Shown one piece after another: positions 45,283 to 54,785 of a DNA stretch of 59,594 nucleotides; within the stretch, counting starts at the first letter, position 1; each line of letters begins with the position of its first letter. Below the pieces are notes generated by a model, which was given only the letters and a program-made list of their open reading frames with translations, ran no database searches and was not told the origin of the DNA. The stretch covers positions 1-59,594 of the forward strand of contig CAUJHJ010000026.1 in NCBI GenBank assembly GCA_963204835.1. The letters are read 5' to 3'. The position numbers were made by a program, and so were the translations under genes. This DNA is from Pseudomonadota bacterium (lineage in GTDB: Bacteria > Pseudomonadota > Gammaproteobacteria > Steroidobacterales > Steroidobacteraceae).

Positions 45283-46887
45283 CTACCGCCGCAGCGCGAG
45301 ATCCTTGCTGTAGACGACGTTGAGGACGTTGTCGTACCAGCCCTCGACCTTCGGGCTCACGAGGTGCTTGTTGACGTAGAAGTAGAGCGGCAGAAGCGGC
45401 GTGTCGGCGAGCAGCGTGCGCTCGGCCTCCTCCAGGAGCGCGCGGCGTGCGGCACCATCGACGGTCGCCGAGGCGCGCTCGAGCAGCGCGTCGTAGGCGG
45501 GATTCGCATAGCGCGGCAGGTTGATGCCGAAGCCGCCCTTGAGGTACTGCAGGAAGGTGTAGGCGTCGTTGTAGTCGCCGCTCCAGCTCATGCGGAACAT
45601 CTCGACGTCGCGCGCGTCGATGTCGGCCATCAGCGAACGAAACTCCTCGGCGGTGAGCCGCACGTCCGCGCCGAGCGCGTCCTTCCACATGGCCGCAATC
45701 GCGACGGCGAGGCGGCTGTGCACCTCGCCGCTGTTGTAGCGCAGCTCGAAGCGCAACGGCTTCGCCGCGCTGTAGCCCGCCGCAGCATAGAGCCGGCGTG
45801 CTTCGGCGATGCGATCGGCCATCGGGCGCGCGGCGTAGTCGAAAGACTGCGAGCTGTACTCGTGCACGCCAGGGGGTATCCAGCCGTGGGCCGGCAGTTC
45901 CCCCACCCGCAGCACGACTTTCGCGAGCTGCTCGCGATCGATCACGAGCGACAGCGCGCGGCGCAGGCCCGGTGCGTCCTTGAAGGGCGCGCGGTCGAGC
46001 GCGAAGCCGTAGTAGTACGTGCTCAACTGGGGCGAAACGTGCAACTCGCGGGCGTAGTCCCGCTGCACGATGTCGTACTGGCCGCGCGGCACCACGGCCG
46101 TGATGTGCAGGTCGCCGGCGCGGTAGCGGGTGAACTCGGCGCTCTCGTCGGGGATCTGCAGGTACTTCACGCCATCGAGGCGCGTGGCCGCGTCGTTCCA
46201 GTACTCGCGGTTGCGCGTCACCGTGATGGAGTCGCCCGGCACCCACGCGGCAAGCACGAAGGCGCCGTTCGAGACCATGACGCCGGGCTTCGTGAACCGG
46301 GTCCCTTCCTTCTCGAGCGTCGGGCGGTGCACGGGGCAGGTGGACGGGAAGGACAGCAGGCCCGGCAGGTAGGGTGCCGGCGTGGCGAGCCGCACCACCA
46401 CGGTGGCGGCATCGGGTGCCCTGACGCCGAGGGTCGAGGGCGCCATGCGGCCGGCGACGATGGCCGAGGCGTTCTCGACGACGTCGATGAACTGTGCGTA
46501 CTGTGAGGCTGTGGCGGGGTCGACCAGGCGGCGCAACGCGAAGACGAAGTCATCACCGGTGACACGATCCCCATTCGACCAGCGCGCATTGTTGCGTAGG
46601 TGGAACGTGTATGCCAGCCCGTCGGGACTGGCCTCCCAGGACTCGGCGACGCCCGGTGCCGTGCCGGCGTCCTTCCCGAGTGAAGTCAGGCACTCGTACA
46701 GGTCGCGCAGGATCGCGTGCGACTCCACCGTGCGCGCCTTCTGCGGATCGAGCGAGTCGGGCTCGGGGCCGTTGCCGCGCAGCAGGATGTGGGCGGTCGC
46801 GGAGGCGGGCTCGCGCGCACAACCGCCGAGCGCGCCGGCGAGCAATGCGCCGGCCGCGAGGGCGGCGGCGAGCGTGGCCGCAGGCAT
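45283..46887 (-). CDS. Peptide ABC transporter substrate-binding lipoprotein (OppA-like)
   Basis: A 534-residue SBP family 5 protein. A lipoprotein signal (LAAGALLAGALGGC, lipobox LGGC) is followed by GNGPEPDSLDPQKARTVESH and LYECLTSLGKDAG, typical of OppA; the middle shows WSNGDRVTGDDFVFALRRLVDP and the C-terminal lobe PLLPLYFYVNKHLV. It binds oligopeptides (by homology) in the periplasm. No permease or ATPase genes of an Opp system are beside it, so it either uses a distant transporter or acts otherwise. The frame extends upstream, but the ATG at 46887 gives the proper signal. Downstream of mnmG. Confidence 0.88.
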   Translation of the reverse strand: MPAATLAAALAAGALLAGALGGCAREPASATAHILLRGNGPEPDSLDPQKARTVESHAILRDLYECLTSLGKDAGTAPGVAESWEASPDGLAYTFHLRNNARWSNGDRVTGDDFVFALRRLVDPATASQYAQFIDVVENASAIVAGRMAPSTLGVRAPDAATVVVRLATPAPYLPGLLSFPSTCPVHRPTLEKEGTRFTKPGVMVSNGAFVLAAWVPGDSITVTRNREYWNDAATRLDGVKYLQIPDESAEFTRYRAGDLHITAVVPRGQYDIVQRDYARELHVSPQLSTYYYGFALDRAPFKDAPGLRRALSLVIDREQLAKVVLRVGELPAHGWIPPGVHEYSSQSFDYAARPMADRIAEARRLYAAAGYSAAKPLRFELRYNSGEVHSRLAVAIAAMWKDALGADVRLTAEEFRSLMADIDARDVEMFRMSWSGDYNDAYTFLQYLKGGFGINLPRYANPAYDALLERASATVDGAARRALLEEAERTLLADTPLLPLYFYVNKHLVSPKVEGWYDNVLNVVYSKDLALRR

Positions 46888-46909
46888 CGCGCCACGGGGA
46901 GACGGCAGG

Positions 46910-48736
46910 CTAGGCCGCGCGCCCACGCCGCTTCAGGTGGATCATCAGGATGGAGATCGCCGCGGGCGTGATGCCCGGGATGCGCGCGGCCTGCCCGAGC
47001 GTGCCGGGGCGCGCCTCCGCGAGCCGCTGGCGCGCTTCGTTCGAGAGGCCGCCGATCGCGAGGTAGTCGAGGTCGGCGGGCAGGCTCAGCTCCTCGCTGC
47101 CGCGCTGGCGCTCGATCTCGGCGTGCTGGCGCTCGATGTAGCCCGCGTACTTCGCCCGCACCGTCACCTGCATCGCCACTTCGCGCGCGAGCCGCTCGTC
47201 TGCCTGCGCCTCGGGCGCGCCCGCCAGCGCCAGCACGGCCTCGTAACTCATCTCCGGCCGGCGCAGCAGGTCCATGGCCGTCACGCCGCGCACGCGCGTG
47301 CCCTCGAGGCGCGCGACTTCGGCGTCGGTGGCGGCGCGCTTGGCCTCGAAAAAGGCCCAGCGTTCATCGTCGACAAGGCCGAGGTCGCGGCCGAGCGGCG
47401 TGAGCCGCAGGTCCGCATTGTCCTCGCGCAGCAGCAGGCGGTGCTCGGCGCGGCTCGTGAACATGCGATAGGGCTCGGTCACCCCGCGCGTGACGAGGTC
47501 GTCGATCAGCACGCCAAGGTAGGCCTCGCCCCGCTGCGGCAACCATGGCGCTTCGTCGCGCGCCGCACGCGCGGCATTGATGCCCGCCACGAGCCCCTGG
47601 GCGGCGGCTTCCTCGTAGCCGGTCGTGCCGTTGATCTGGCCGGCGAAATAGAGGCCCGCGAGCACCTTCGTCTCGAGGCTCGCCGCAAGGTCGCGCGGAT
47701 CGAAATAGTCATACTCGATTGCGTAGCCGGGGCGGGTGAGGTGCGCTCGCTCGAGCCCCGCGATCGTGTGCACGAACCCGACCTGCGCATCGTACGGCAG
47801 GCTGGTCGAGATGCCGTTCGGGTAAACCTCGTGCGTGTCGAGGCCCTCGGGCTCGAGGAAGATCTGGTGCGAGGCCTTGCCCGCGAAGCGGAAGACCTTG
47901 TCCTCGACCGACGGGCAATAGCGCGGCCCCACGCCCTCGATCACGCCGGTGAACATCGGCGAGCGGTCGGTCGCGGCGCGGATGATCTCGTGGGTGCGCT
48001 CGTTGGTCGCGGTGATGTGGCAGGGACGCTGGTGCGGATGCTCGCTCGCGCGGCCGAGGAACGAAAACACCGGCGCGGGATCGTCGCTCCACTGTTCCGC
48101 CAGGCGCGAGAAGTCGATCGTGCGCCCGTCGATGCGCGGCGGCGTGCCGGTCTTCAGGCGACCGACGCGAAACGGCAGCTCGCGCAGGCGCGCGGCGAGG
48201 CGATTCGACGGCGGATCGCCCGCGCGCCCGCCCTGGTAGTTGTCGAGCCCGACATGGATGCGGCCGCCGAGGAAGGTGCCTACAGTGAGCACCACGGCAC
48301 GCGCCGCGAACGCGATGCCGGTCGCGGTCAGGACACCGCGCACGCGCGCACCTTCGACCACGAGGTCCGCCACTTCCTGCTGGAAGATCGAGAGGTTGGG
48401 CTCGTTCTCGAGCCGCGTGCGGATTTCGCGCCGGTACAGCACGCGATCGGCCTGCGCGCGCGTGGCGCGCACCGCCGGGCCCTTGCTCGCGTTCAGCGTG
48501 CGGAACTGGATGCCGGCCCGGTCGATCGCACGCGCCATCGCGCCGCCGAGTGCGTCGATCTCGCGCACGAGATGACCCTTGCCGATGCCGCCGATCGCCG
48601 GGTTGCAGCTCATCGCGCCGAGCGTCTCGATGGCCTGCGTGAGCAGCAGCGTGCGCCGGCCCATCCGGGCCGCGGCGAGCGCGGCCTCGGTGCCGGCGTG
48701 ACCGCCGCCCACTACGATGACGTCGAAGATTTCCAT
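46910..48736 (-). CDS. mnmG: tRNA uridine-5-carboxymethylaminomethyl modification enzyme MnmG (GidA)
   Basis: FAD- and tetrahydrofolate-using enzyme that with MnmE modifies U34 of several tRNAs. The 608-residue protein has the FAD motif [21 protein letters not shown] near the N terminus, [40 protein letters not shown], and the C-terminal MnmE-binding helices ([28 protein letters not shown]). Length is slightly below E. coli (629). The ATG at 48736 is used although the frame extends upstream. The usual neighbour rsmG is absent; an oligopeptide-binding gene follows instead. Confidence 0.95.
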   Translation of the reverse strand: MEIFDVIVVGGGHAGTEAALAAARMGRRTLLLTQAIETLGAMSCNPAIGGIGKGHLVREIDALGGAMARAIDRAGIQFRTLNASKGPAVRATRAQADRVLYRREIRTRLENEPNLSIFQQEVADLVVEGARVRGVLTATGIAFAARAVVLTVGTFLGGRIHVGLDNYQGGRAGDPPSNRLAARLRELPFRVGRLKTGTPPRIDGRTIDFSRLAEQWSDDPAPVFSFLGRASEHPHQRPCHITATNERTHEIIRAATDRSPMFTGVIEGVGPRYCPSVEDKVFRFAGKASHQIFLEPEGLDTHEVYPNGISTSLPYDAQVGFVHTIAGLERAHLTRPGYAIEYDYFDPRDLAASLETKVLAGLYFAGQINGTTGYEEAAAQGLVAGINAARAARDEAPWLPQRGEAYLGVLIDDLVTRGVTEPYRMFTSRAEHRLLLREDNADLRLTPLGRDLGLVDDERWAFFEAKRAATDAEVARLEGTRVRGVTAMDLLRRPEMSYEAVLALAGAPEAQADERLAREVAMQVTVRAKYAGYIERQHAEIERQRGSEELSLPADLDYLAIGGLSNEARQRLAEARPGTLGQAARIPGITPAAISILMIHLKRRGRAA

Positions 48737-48765
48737 AGGCTTCAAGGGCTTGATGCCGAACGCCC

Positions 48766-48771
48766 ATTGTA
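48766..48771 (-). promoter_or_regulatory. Candidate -10 element for mnmG
   Basis: TACAAT on the minus strand 29 bp before the mnmG ATG, in the short divergent region with the hydrolase gene. No good -35 is seen 16-18 bp upstream. Confidence 0.3.
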
Positions 48772-48827
48772 CGGCATATTGGCGGGATGACGGCCATCCA
48801 CCGACCGGCTTGAGGCGCGCGACTGGC

Positions 48828-50303
48828 TTGAGACGCCCGCCCGTGTTGATCTGGGCGCTGGCGCTCCTGCTGGCGGCGCCAGCCGCCGTGATTGCGGCAC
48901 CGGGCGCGATCGCCTTCTCCCCCTGCCGGATCGAACATCCGGCGGGAATCGCCTCAGTCGCCGCCGAATGCACGCGGATCAACGTGCCCGAGGACGCCGG
49001 TCATCCGGAGGGTCGCAGGATCGAACTCTTCGTGGCTCGCGTGCCGGCGGTCAGCGCCCGCAAGGCCGGCGATCCGCTCTTCATCCTGGCGGGGGGCCCC
49101 GGCGCCGCCGCGAGCGAGTTCTATGCGGGCGTCGCGCCGGCCTTCACGCGGGTCAACCGTGACCGCGACATCATCCTCGTCGACCAGCGCGGCACGGGGC
49201 GCTCGAACGCGCTGCGCTGCGCGCTCGACGACGAGGCCATGCTCAATGCTGGTGAAGGCGAGATCGAGGCGCTCACCCGCCGCTGCCTGGAGGAGGTGTC
49301 GACCCACGCCGATGCGCGCTTCTACACCACGAGCGTCGCGGTGGGCGATCTCGAAGCGGTACGCCGCGCCCTTGGCTACGGGCGCATCGATCTCTACGGC
49401 GTCTCCTACGGCACGCGCGTCGCGCAGCAATACTTGCGCCACCACGGTGCCCGGGTGCGCGCCGTGATCCTCGATGGCGTCGTGCCGCCCGAGCGCATCC
49501 TCGGCCCTGACATCGCGCTCGATGCCGAAGCGGCACTGCACCAGGTGCTCGCGCGCTGCGCCGCCGACCCGGACTGCCGAAAGGCGTTCGGGGACCCCGC
49601 CGTGCACTATCGCGGACTGCGGTCACAGCTCTCCGCGCAGCCCGTCGCCGTGTTGCTGCCGGCACCGCGCACCGGCGAGCGACTCGCGCTCGAGTTCGGC
49701 GTCGCGCATCTCGCGACGGTGCTGCGCCTGTCGACCTACAGCGCCGAGCAGGCCGCACTGCTGCCGCTCGCGCTCCACGAGGCGCACATGCATCGCAATT
49801 TCGTGCCGCTCGCCGCGCAGTACCTGTTGATGAGCGATGCCCTCGGGGGCCAGATGGCCTATGGGATGCACCACAGCGTCGTCTGCACCGAAGACGCACC
49901 GTGGTTCGGTGAGGCTCGCGCGGATCGCGCGGCGCTCGCCGCGACCTTCATCGGCACGCAACAGCTGGACGGCCTCACGGCGCTCTGCCGCGCCTGGCCG
50001 CGCGGCGCGCTGGACGCGGACCTGCACGCACCGCTGCGCAGCGACGTGCCGGCGCTGCTGTTGTCCGGCAGCGCCGACCCCGTGACACCCGCGCGCGATG
50101 CCGCGCGCGCCGCGGCGGGCCTCACCCGCTCGCTGCAAGTGGTCATCGAGGGCATGGGCCACGGCCAGATTGGCGCGCCCTGCGTCGATCGGCTGATCGC
50201 GGATTTCCTGCGCACGGGCAGCGCGAACGGCCTCGATACGGGCTGCGTGCGGCGCGTGCGCCCGATGCCATTCTTCACGACGCTGGCGGGGCCGGCACCA
50301 TGA
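48828..50303 (+). CDS. Exported alpha/beta hydrolase, S33 (tripeptidyl aminopeptidase-like) family
   Basis: A protein of about 491 residues. It has a signal peptide ([20 protein letters not shown]), then [15 protein letters not shown] (oxyanion loop), [13 protein letters not shown], the nucleophile elbow LYGVSYGTR (GVSYG), the acid in [12 protein letters not shown] and the histidine in EGMGHGQIG, with the C-terminal TAP-like arrangement. These are features of S33 peptidases that remove N-terminal residues from peptides, acting here in the periplasm. The start is uncertain: TTG at 48828 gives a compact signal peptide; TTG 48810 is an alternative. It overlaps natA by four bases. Confidence 0.85.
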   Translation: MRRPPVLIWALALLLAAPAAVIAAPGAIAFSPCRIEHPAGIASVAAECTRINVPEDAGHPEGRRIELFVARVPAVSARKAGDPLFILAGGPGAAASEFYAGVAPAFTRVNRDRDIILVDQRGTGRSNALRCALDDEAMLNAGEGEIEALTRRCLEEVSTHADARFYTTSVAVGDLEAVRRALGYGRIDLYGVSYGTRVAQQYLRHHGARVRAVILDGVVPPERILGPDIALDAEAALHQVLARCAADPDCRKAFGDPAVHYRGLRSQLSAQPVAVLLPAPRTGERLALEFGVAHLATVLRLSTYSAEQAALLPLALHEAHMHRNFVPLAAQYLLMSDALGGQMAYGMHHSVVCTEDAPWFGEARADRAALAATFIGTQQLDGLTALCRAWPRGALDADLHAPLRSDVPALLLSGSADPVTPARDAARAAAGLTRSLQVVIEGMGHGQIGAPCVDRLIADFLRTGSANGLDTGCVRRVRPMPFFTTLAGPAP

Positions 50304-51031
50304 TCGCGGCCGAGGGCCTCGTGAAGTCCTTCGATGGCGTGCAGGCCGTGCGCGGCGTCGCGCTGCACGCCGCGGACGGCGCAATCACGGGACTCCTGGG
50401 CCCGAATGGCGCGGGCAAGTCGACCACCCTGCGCATGCTCTGCACCGTGCTCGTGCCAGACTCCGGCGAGGCCTGGATCGACGGTGCGCACACCGTGCGC
50501 GAGCCACTCGAGGCGCGCCGGCGGCTCGGCGTGCTGACGCACGATTCGGGCCTGTACCCGCACCTCACGGCGCGCGAGAACATCCTCTATTTCGCGGAGC
50601 TGCACGGCATGGCACGCGCCGCTCGCGAGCGGCGCGCCGACGAACTGGTCGAGTGGCTCGAGATGCAGTCCTTCGCGAGCCGGCGCGCCAGGGGCTTCTC
50701 GCAGGGCCAGCGCATCAAGACCGCGCTCGCGCGCGCGCTCGTGCACGGCCCGCGCAACGTGCTGCTCGACGAACCGACCAACGGCCTCGACGTGATGGCG
50801 GTGCGCAACCTGCGCGCGCTGCTTGCGCGCCTGCGCGACGCGGGCCACTGCGTACTGTTCTCGAGCCATGTGATGCAGGAGGTCTCGGCGCTGTGCGATG
50901 TCGTGGTCGTGCTCGCGCGCGGCGCCGTCGTGGCGCGCGGCACGCCGGCCGAACTGCGCGGGGCCACGGGCTGCGAATCCCTCGAGGACGCCTTCGTGAA
51001 GCTCATCGGCACGGACGAGGGGCTCGGCTGA
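50300..51031 (+). CDS. natA: ABC transporter ATP-binding protein NatA
   Basis: A 243-residue ATPase. Walker A GPNGAGKST lies at about residues 34-42; GVLTHDSGLYPHLTARENI is the Q-loop region (GVLTHDSGLY is typical of NatA); the signature is FSQGQRIKTALARALVHG, and Walker B NVLLDEPTNGLD. It pairs with the NatB-like permease whose ATG overlaps its stop by one base (TGATG). NatAB exports sodium ions in Bacillus; the ion or substrate here is inferred from similarity. Confidence 0.88.
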   Translation: MIAAEGLVKSFDGVQAVRGVALHAADGAITGLLGPNGAGKSTTLRMLCTVLVPDSGEAWIDGAHTVREPLEARRRLGVLTHDSGLYPHLTARENILYFAELHGMARAARERRADELVEWLEMQSFASRRARGFSQGQRIKTALARALVHGPRNVLLDEPTNGLDVMAVRNLRALLARLRDAGHCVLFSSHVMQEVSALCDVVVVLARGAVVARGTPAELRGATGCESLEDAFVKLIGTDEGLG

Positions 51032-52227
51032 TGGCCTGGCGCCCTGCGCTCGCCGCCATGGCCACCGTCTGGCGCAAGGAGGTGCGCGAGAGCCTGCGCG
51101 ACCGGCGCACGCTCGTCTCGGCGCTGCTCTTCGGCCCGCTCTTCGGCCCGCTGATCCTCGCCGCTTCCCTGCAGTTCCTCGTGCAGCGTACCGCCGAGGA
51201 AGCAGACCAGCGCCTGAGCCTCGCCATCCGCCATGCCGAGCGCGCACCGCAGCTCGTCGCCTGGCTCGAGGCGCGCAATGTGGACGTGCGCCGCGTGACC
51301 CTCGACGAGGCAGCCACCCGCCAGGCCGTACTCACGCGCGCCTGGCCGCTCGTACTGTCGATCCCGGAGGATTTCGCCGCGCGGCTCGAGGGGGCGCGGC
51401 CGGCGCCGCTGCTGCTCTACAGCGACGCCTCGGCCAGCCGGACGGATCGCGACGGCGCGCGCGTCCGGTCGCTCATCGCCCAGTACGGGGCGAGCATCGC
51501 GCGCCTGCGCCTGCTGGCGCGCGGTGTCGATCCGCTGCTGCAGGCGCCAATTGCCGTCCAGGACATCGACGTATCGACGCCGCAGAGCCGCTCGGTCACG
51601 GTACTCGGCATGCTGAGCTATCTCGTGCTGCTCGCGATGATCCTTGGCGGCCTGTACCTCGCGATCGACGCCACCGCGGGCGAGCGCGAGCGCCATTCGC
51701 TCGAGCCGCTGCTCGCGACGCCCGTGCCCCGCGAGGCGCTGATCTACGGCAAGATCGCCGCTTCCGCGACCTTCATGCTGCTGTCGCTCGTGCTCACGAT
51801 GGTCGCCTGCGCAGTGGCGCTGCGCTTCGTGGCGCTCGAGAATTTCGGCATGTCCGCCCGGCTCGATGCGGGTGTCGTGGCGCGCATCATCCTCGCCACG
51901 GCACCGCTCGCACCCGCCGCGGCCGGCCTCATGACAGTGGTCGCCTCATTCACGCGAAGCTACCGCGAGGCGCAGACCTGGCTCGGCGTGGTGATGCTCG
52001 TGCCGACGCTGCCGATCGTGTTCGTGGGCCTCGCCGACCTGCAGCCGAGCCTCGGCCTGATGGCGGTGCCGTCGCTCGGCCAGCACTTCCTGATCACGGC
52101 GCTCTTGCGCGGGGACGCCATCACGCCCCTCTACGCGCTCGTCTCCGTCGCATCGAGCCTCGCGCTCGGCGGGGCGTTCGCCTGGCTCGCCGGCCGCCTC
52201 TACCGGCGCGAATCCCTGCTCGGATGA
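51031..52227 (+). CDS. natB: ABC transporter permease NatB-like
   Basis: A 398-residue ABC-2 type permease. One helix near the N terminus follows WRKEVRESLRDRRTLVSALLFGPLFGP, a large extracytoplasmic domain runs from about residue 45 to 180, and five to six helices occupy the C-terminal half (VTVLGMLSYLVLLAMILGGLY; ERERHSLEPLLATPV is the cytoplasmic coupling loop). This is the NatB layout. It is translationally coupled to natA. The large external domain distinguishes it from simple drug exporters. Confidence 0.87.
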   Translation: MAWRPALAAMATVWRKEVRESLRDRRTLVSALLFGPLFGPLILAASLQFLVQRTAEEADQRLSLAIRHAERAPQLVAWLEARNVDVRRVTLDEAATRQAVLTRAWPLVLSIPEDFAARLEGARPAPLLLYSDASASRTDRDGARVRSLIAQYGASIARLRLLARGVDPLLQAPIAVQDIDVSTPQSRSVTVLGMLSYLVLLAMILGGLYLAIDATAGERERHSLEPLLATPVPREALIYGKIAASATFMLLSLVLTMVACAVALRFVALENFGMSARLDAGVVARIILATAPLAPAAAGLMTVVASFTRSYREAQTWLGVVMLVPTLPIVFVGLADLQPSLGLMAVPSLGQHFLITALLRGDAITPLYALVSVASSLALGGAFAWLAGRLYRRESLLG

Positions 52228-52243
52228 AGGTATCCTCCGTCGC

Positions 52244-53458
52244 ATGAAGCTCGATCTCATCCAAACGGTCGCGTTCGCGGGCCTTGCGCTCTTCGGTGGC
52301 TACGGCCTGCGCCACGCGATCCCGCAGCTCGCGCGCCTCAATGTGCCCGCGCCGGTCATCGGCGGCCTGCTGGTGTCGGTCGCGGTGCTGGTCGCGCGCT
52401 CGCAGGGCCTGCCGCTGCCCGAGTTCGATGCGACGCTGCAGAAGCCGCTGATGATCGCCTTCTTCACCTCGATTGGTTTCGCGGCGAGCCTGAAGCTGCT
52501 GCGCATCGGCGGGCCGCAGGTCGCGGTGTTCCTCGCAATCGGCAGCGTCTTCGCTGTTCTGCAGAACGTGGTCGGGGCCGGCGTTGCGGCGCTGTTCGGG
52601 CTGCCGCCGCTCTTCGGCGTGCTTGCGGGCTCGGTCACGCTGACCGGCGGGCCCGCCACCGGCCTCGCCTTCGCGCCGCTCTTTGCGCAGGCCGGCATCG
52701 AGAGCGCCGCCGAGATTGCCATCGCGACCGCGATGGCCGGCATCGTGATCGGCGGGCTGGTCGGCGGGCCGATCGCCACCTGGATCATTGAGCGCCACGA
52801 GGTGCGCGGGCCGAAGCGCCGCGCCGGCGCGCCGCCGCCCGAAGCCATCGACATCCAGCCCGACGATCCGCCGCCACAGGCCGAAGGCGATGAATCGGCG
52901 GAGGCCTACAACGCGCTGAAGACCCTCGTGATCGTGCTCGCGGCGATGTGGTCCGGGGAATGGATCAGCGCCCTGATCGGCACGACCGGGCTCACGCTGC
53001 CCTCCTACATCGGCGCGATGGTGGCCGCGGCGATCGTCCGCGGCGTCGACGACTACACCGGCTGGATCCGCCTCTCCCATCGCACGATCGACACGCTCGG
53101 CGCGATCGCGTTGTCGCTGTTCCTCGTGATGGCGTTGATGACACTCGACCTGACGAAGCTCGCGGGCCTCGCGATGCCGCTCATCGCGATCCTCGTCGTG
53201 CAGCTCGTGGTGGTGGCGCTCGCCTGCTGGCCGGTCTTCAGGCTGATGGGCCGCGATTACGATGCGGCGGTGATGAGCGGCGGCTTCGTCGGCTTCATGC
53301 TCGGCACTACCGCGAACGCCATGGCCGTGATGCGCACGCTGGTCGAGCGCTTCGGCTCGGCGCCGCGCGCCTTCCTCGTCGCACCGCTCGTCGGCACTTT
53401 CTTCATCGACTTCACCAACGCGCTGATCATCACCGTCTTCCTGAATCTCTTCGCCTGA
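52244..53458 (+). CDS. gltS: Sodium/glutamate symporter, GltS family
   Basis: A 404-residue membrane protein with about 10-11 helices and the GltS repeats: FAGLALFGGYGLRHAIPQLARLNVPAPVIGGLLVS, whose PAPVIGG is diagnostic, FTSIGFAASLKLLRIGG, GSVTLTGGPATGLAFAPLF, and GFMLGTTANAMAVM (GTTANA) in the C-terminal repeat. Imports glutamate with Na+ in E. coli. A charged insertion rich in proline (about residues 185-220) lies in the central cytoplasmic loop. The substrate is assumed from family. Confidence 0.88.
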   Translation: MKLDLIQTVAFAGLALFGGYGLRHAIPQLARLNVPAPVIGGLLVSVAVLVARSQGLPLPEFDATLQKPLMIAFFTSIGFAASLKLLRIGGPQVAVFLAIGSVFAVLQNVVGAGVAALFGLPPLFGVLAGSVTLTGGPATGLAFAPLFAQAGIESAAEIAIATAMAGIVIGGLVGGPIATWIIERHEVRGPKRRAGAPPPEAIDIQPDDPPPQAEGDESAEAYNALKTLVIVLAAMWSGEWISALIGTTGLTLPSYIGAMVAAAIVRGVDDYTGWIRLSHRTIDTLGAIALSLFLVMALMTLDLTKLAGLAMPLIAILVVQLVVVALACWPVFRLMGRDYDAAVMSGGFVGFMLGTTANAMAVMRTLVERFGSAPRAFLVAPLVGTFFIDFTNALIITVFLNLFA

Positions 53459-53467
53459 CGGAGGGTC

Positions 53468-54766
53468 ATGACCGCAACGCTCCCGGCGTTCCGCGATTTC
53501 GTCGCGGCGAGCTTTCGCATTGGCTGCCTCGGCTTCGGCGGCCCGGTCGGGCAGATCGCGCTGATGCACCGCATCTTCGTCGGCGAGAAGCAGTGGATCG
53601 ACGAAGCGCGCTATCTGCATGCGCTCAACTACTGCATGCTGCTGCCCGGTCCGGAGGCGCAGCAGCTCGCCACCTATGTCGGCTGGCTGCTGCACGGCGT
53701 CAAGGGCGGCATCGTCGCCGGTGCGCTGTTCGTGCTGCCGGGCGCGCTCGTGGTGCTGGCGCTGTCCTGGCTCTATGCGGTCTTTGGCGAGCTGCCGGCG
53801 ATCGCCACCCTTTTTCTCGGCATCAAGGCGGCGGTAGTCGCCCTGGTCTTCGAAGCGATGTTGAAGGTCGCGCGGCGCTCGCTGCGCACGCGGATCGACA
53901 TCGCGATCGCGACCGCGGCCCTGGTTGGCCTTTACGTACTGAACCTGCCGTTCCCGCTCGTCGTGCTGCTCGCCGCGGTCATCGGCTTCGTACGCGGCGG
54001 TGCGGCGGTCTCGCCTTCGCCCCCACGCGCGCACGACACCGGCAACCCGGCCGCAGCGAACGCGATGCACGCCGCAGTCACCTCGCTCGCGTGGTCCCTG
54101 CTGTGGCTCGTTCCCGTGGCGCTGCTCGCTGCGATGCTTGGCCGTTACCATGTCCTCACGGAGATCGGCCTCCTCTTCAGCCAGCTCGCGGCGGTCTCGT
54201 TCGGCGGGGCCTACGCCGCTCTCGCCTATCTGCAGCAACAGGCAGTCGAGGTGTACGGCTGGCTCTCGCCGGCGCAGATGATCGACGGCCTCGGCCTCGC
54301 GGAAACGACGCCGGGACCGCTGATCCTCGTTACCCAGTTCGTCGGCTTCATGGCCGGCTGGCAGGCGGGTGGCGGACCCGGCCTGGCCATCGCGGGCGCG
54401 GCGCTCGCCTCCTGGTGTACGTTCGCGCCGTCCTATTTGTGGATCTTCGCCGGCGCACCCTTCGCCGAACGCCTGCGTACGAGCCGTCGCGCGAGCGGCC
54501 TGCTGGGTGCCATCGGCGCCGCGGTGCTCGGCGTGATCGCGAACCTCGCGTTGCGCTTCGGTGCACAGGTGTTGTTCGGGCGGCAGGTCTCGGTGTCGAC
54601 GCCCTGGGGCGGGGCAATCACCCTTCCGGACCTGACCACGATCCACCTGCTCGCGGCTGCGATCGCCGTCGCGGCGGGCGTGGCGCTCATCGTGGCGCGC
54701 GCGAATGTGGTGCTGGTGATCGTCGCCTGCGCGATGGTGGGCTGGGCGGGGGGTAGCTTCCAGTAG
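53468..54766 (+). CDS. chrA: Chromate efflux transporter, long-chain CHR family
   Basis: A 432-residue protein with two homologous halves. Half one begins FVAASFRIGCLGFGGPVGQIALM with ALNYCMLLPGPEAQQLATYVGW; half two has AAVSFGGAYAALAYLQQQAV and GLGLAETTPGPLILVTQFVGF. The GFGGP/PGPEAQQ and TTPGP motifs define ChrA. Expels chromate, lowering its toxicity. It lies 10 bp after the GltS gene and may share its transcript. Convergent with dacB. Confidence 0.93.
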   Translation: MTATLPAFRDFVAASFRIGCLGFGGPVGQIALMHRIFVGEKQWIDEARYLHALNYCMLLPGPEAQQLATYVGWLLHGVKGGIVAGALFVLPGALVVLALSWLYAVFGELPAIATLFLGIKAAVVALVFEAMLKVARRSLRTRIDIAIATAALVGLYVLNLPFPLVVLLAAVIGFVRGGAAVSPSPPRAHDTGNPAAANAMHAAVTSLAWSLLWLVPVALLAAMLGRYHVLTEIGLLFSQLAAVSFGGAYAALAYLQQQAVEVYGWLSPAQMIDGLGLAETTPGPLILVTQFVGFMAGWQAGGGPGLAIAGAALASWCTFAPSYLWIFAGAPFAERLRTSRRASGLLGAIGAAVLGVIANLALRFGAQVLFGRQVSVSTPWGGAITLPDLTTIHLLAAAIAVAAGVALIVARANVVLVIVACAMVGWAGGSFQ

Positions 54767-54785
54767 CGATCCGCTGGGGCGTCGA

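Noticed and set aside
46910..48736. mnmG as a marker of a replication origin (gidA-oriC)
   Set aside because: The neighbours rsmG, parA and parB are absent and no DnaA-box cluster is present, so no origin is claimed.
52121..54646. An 841-codon open frame antisense to gltS and chrA
   Set aside because: Composition is almost only Arg, Glu, His, Asp and Ala; both plus-strand genes have full family signatures.
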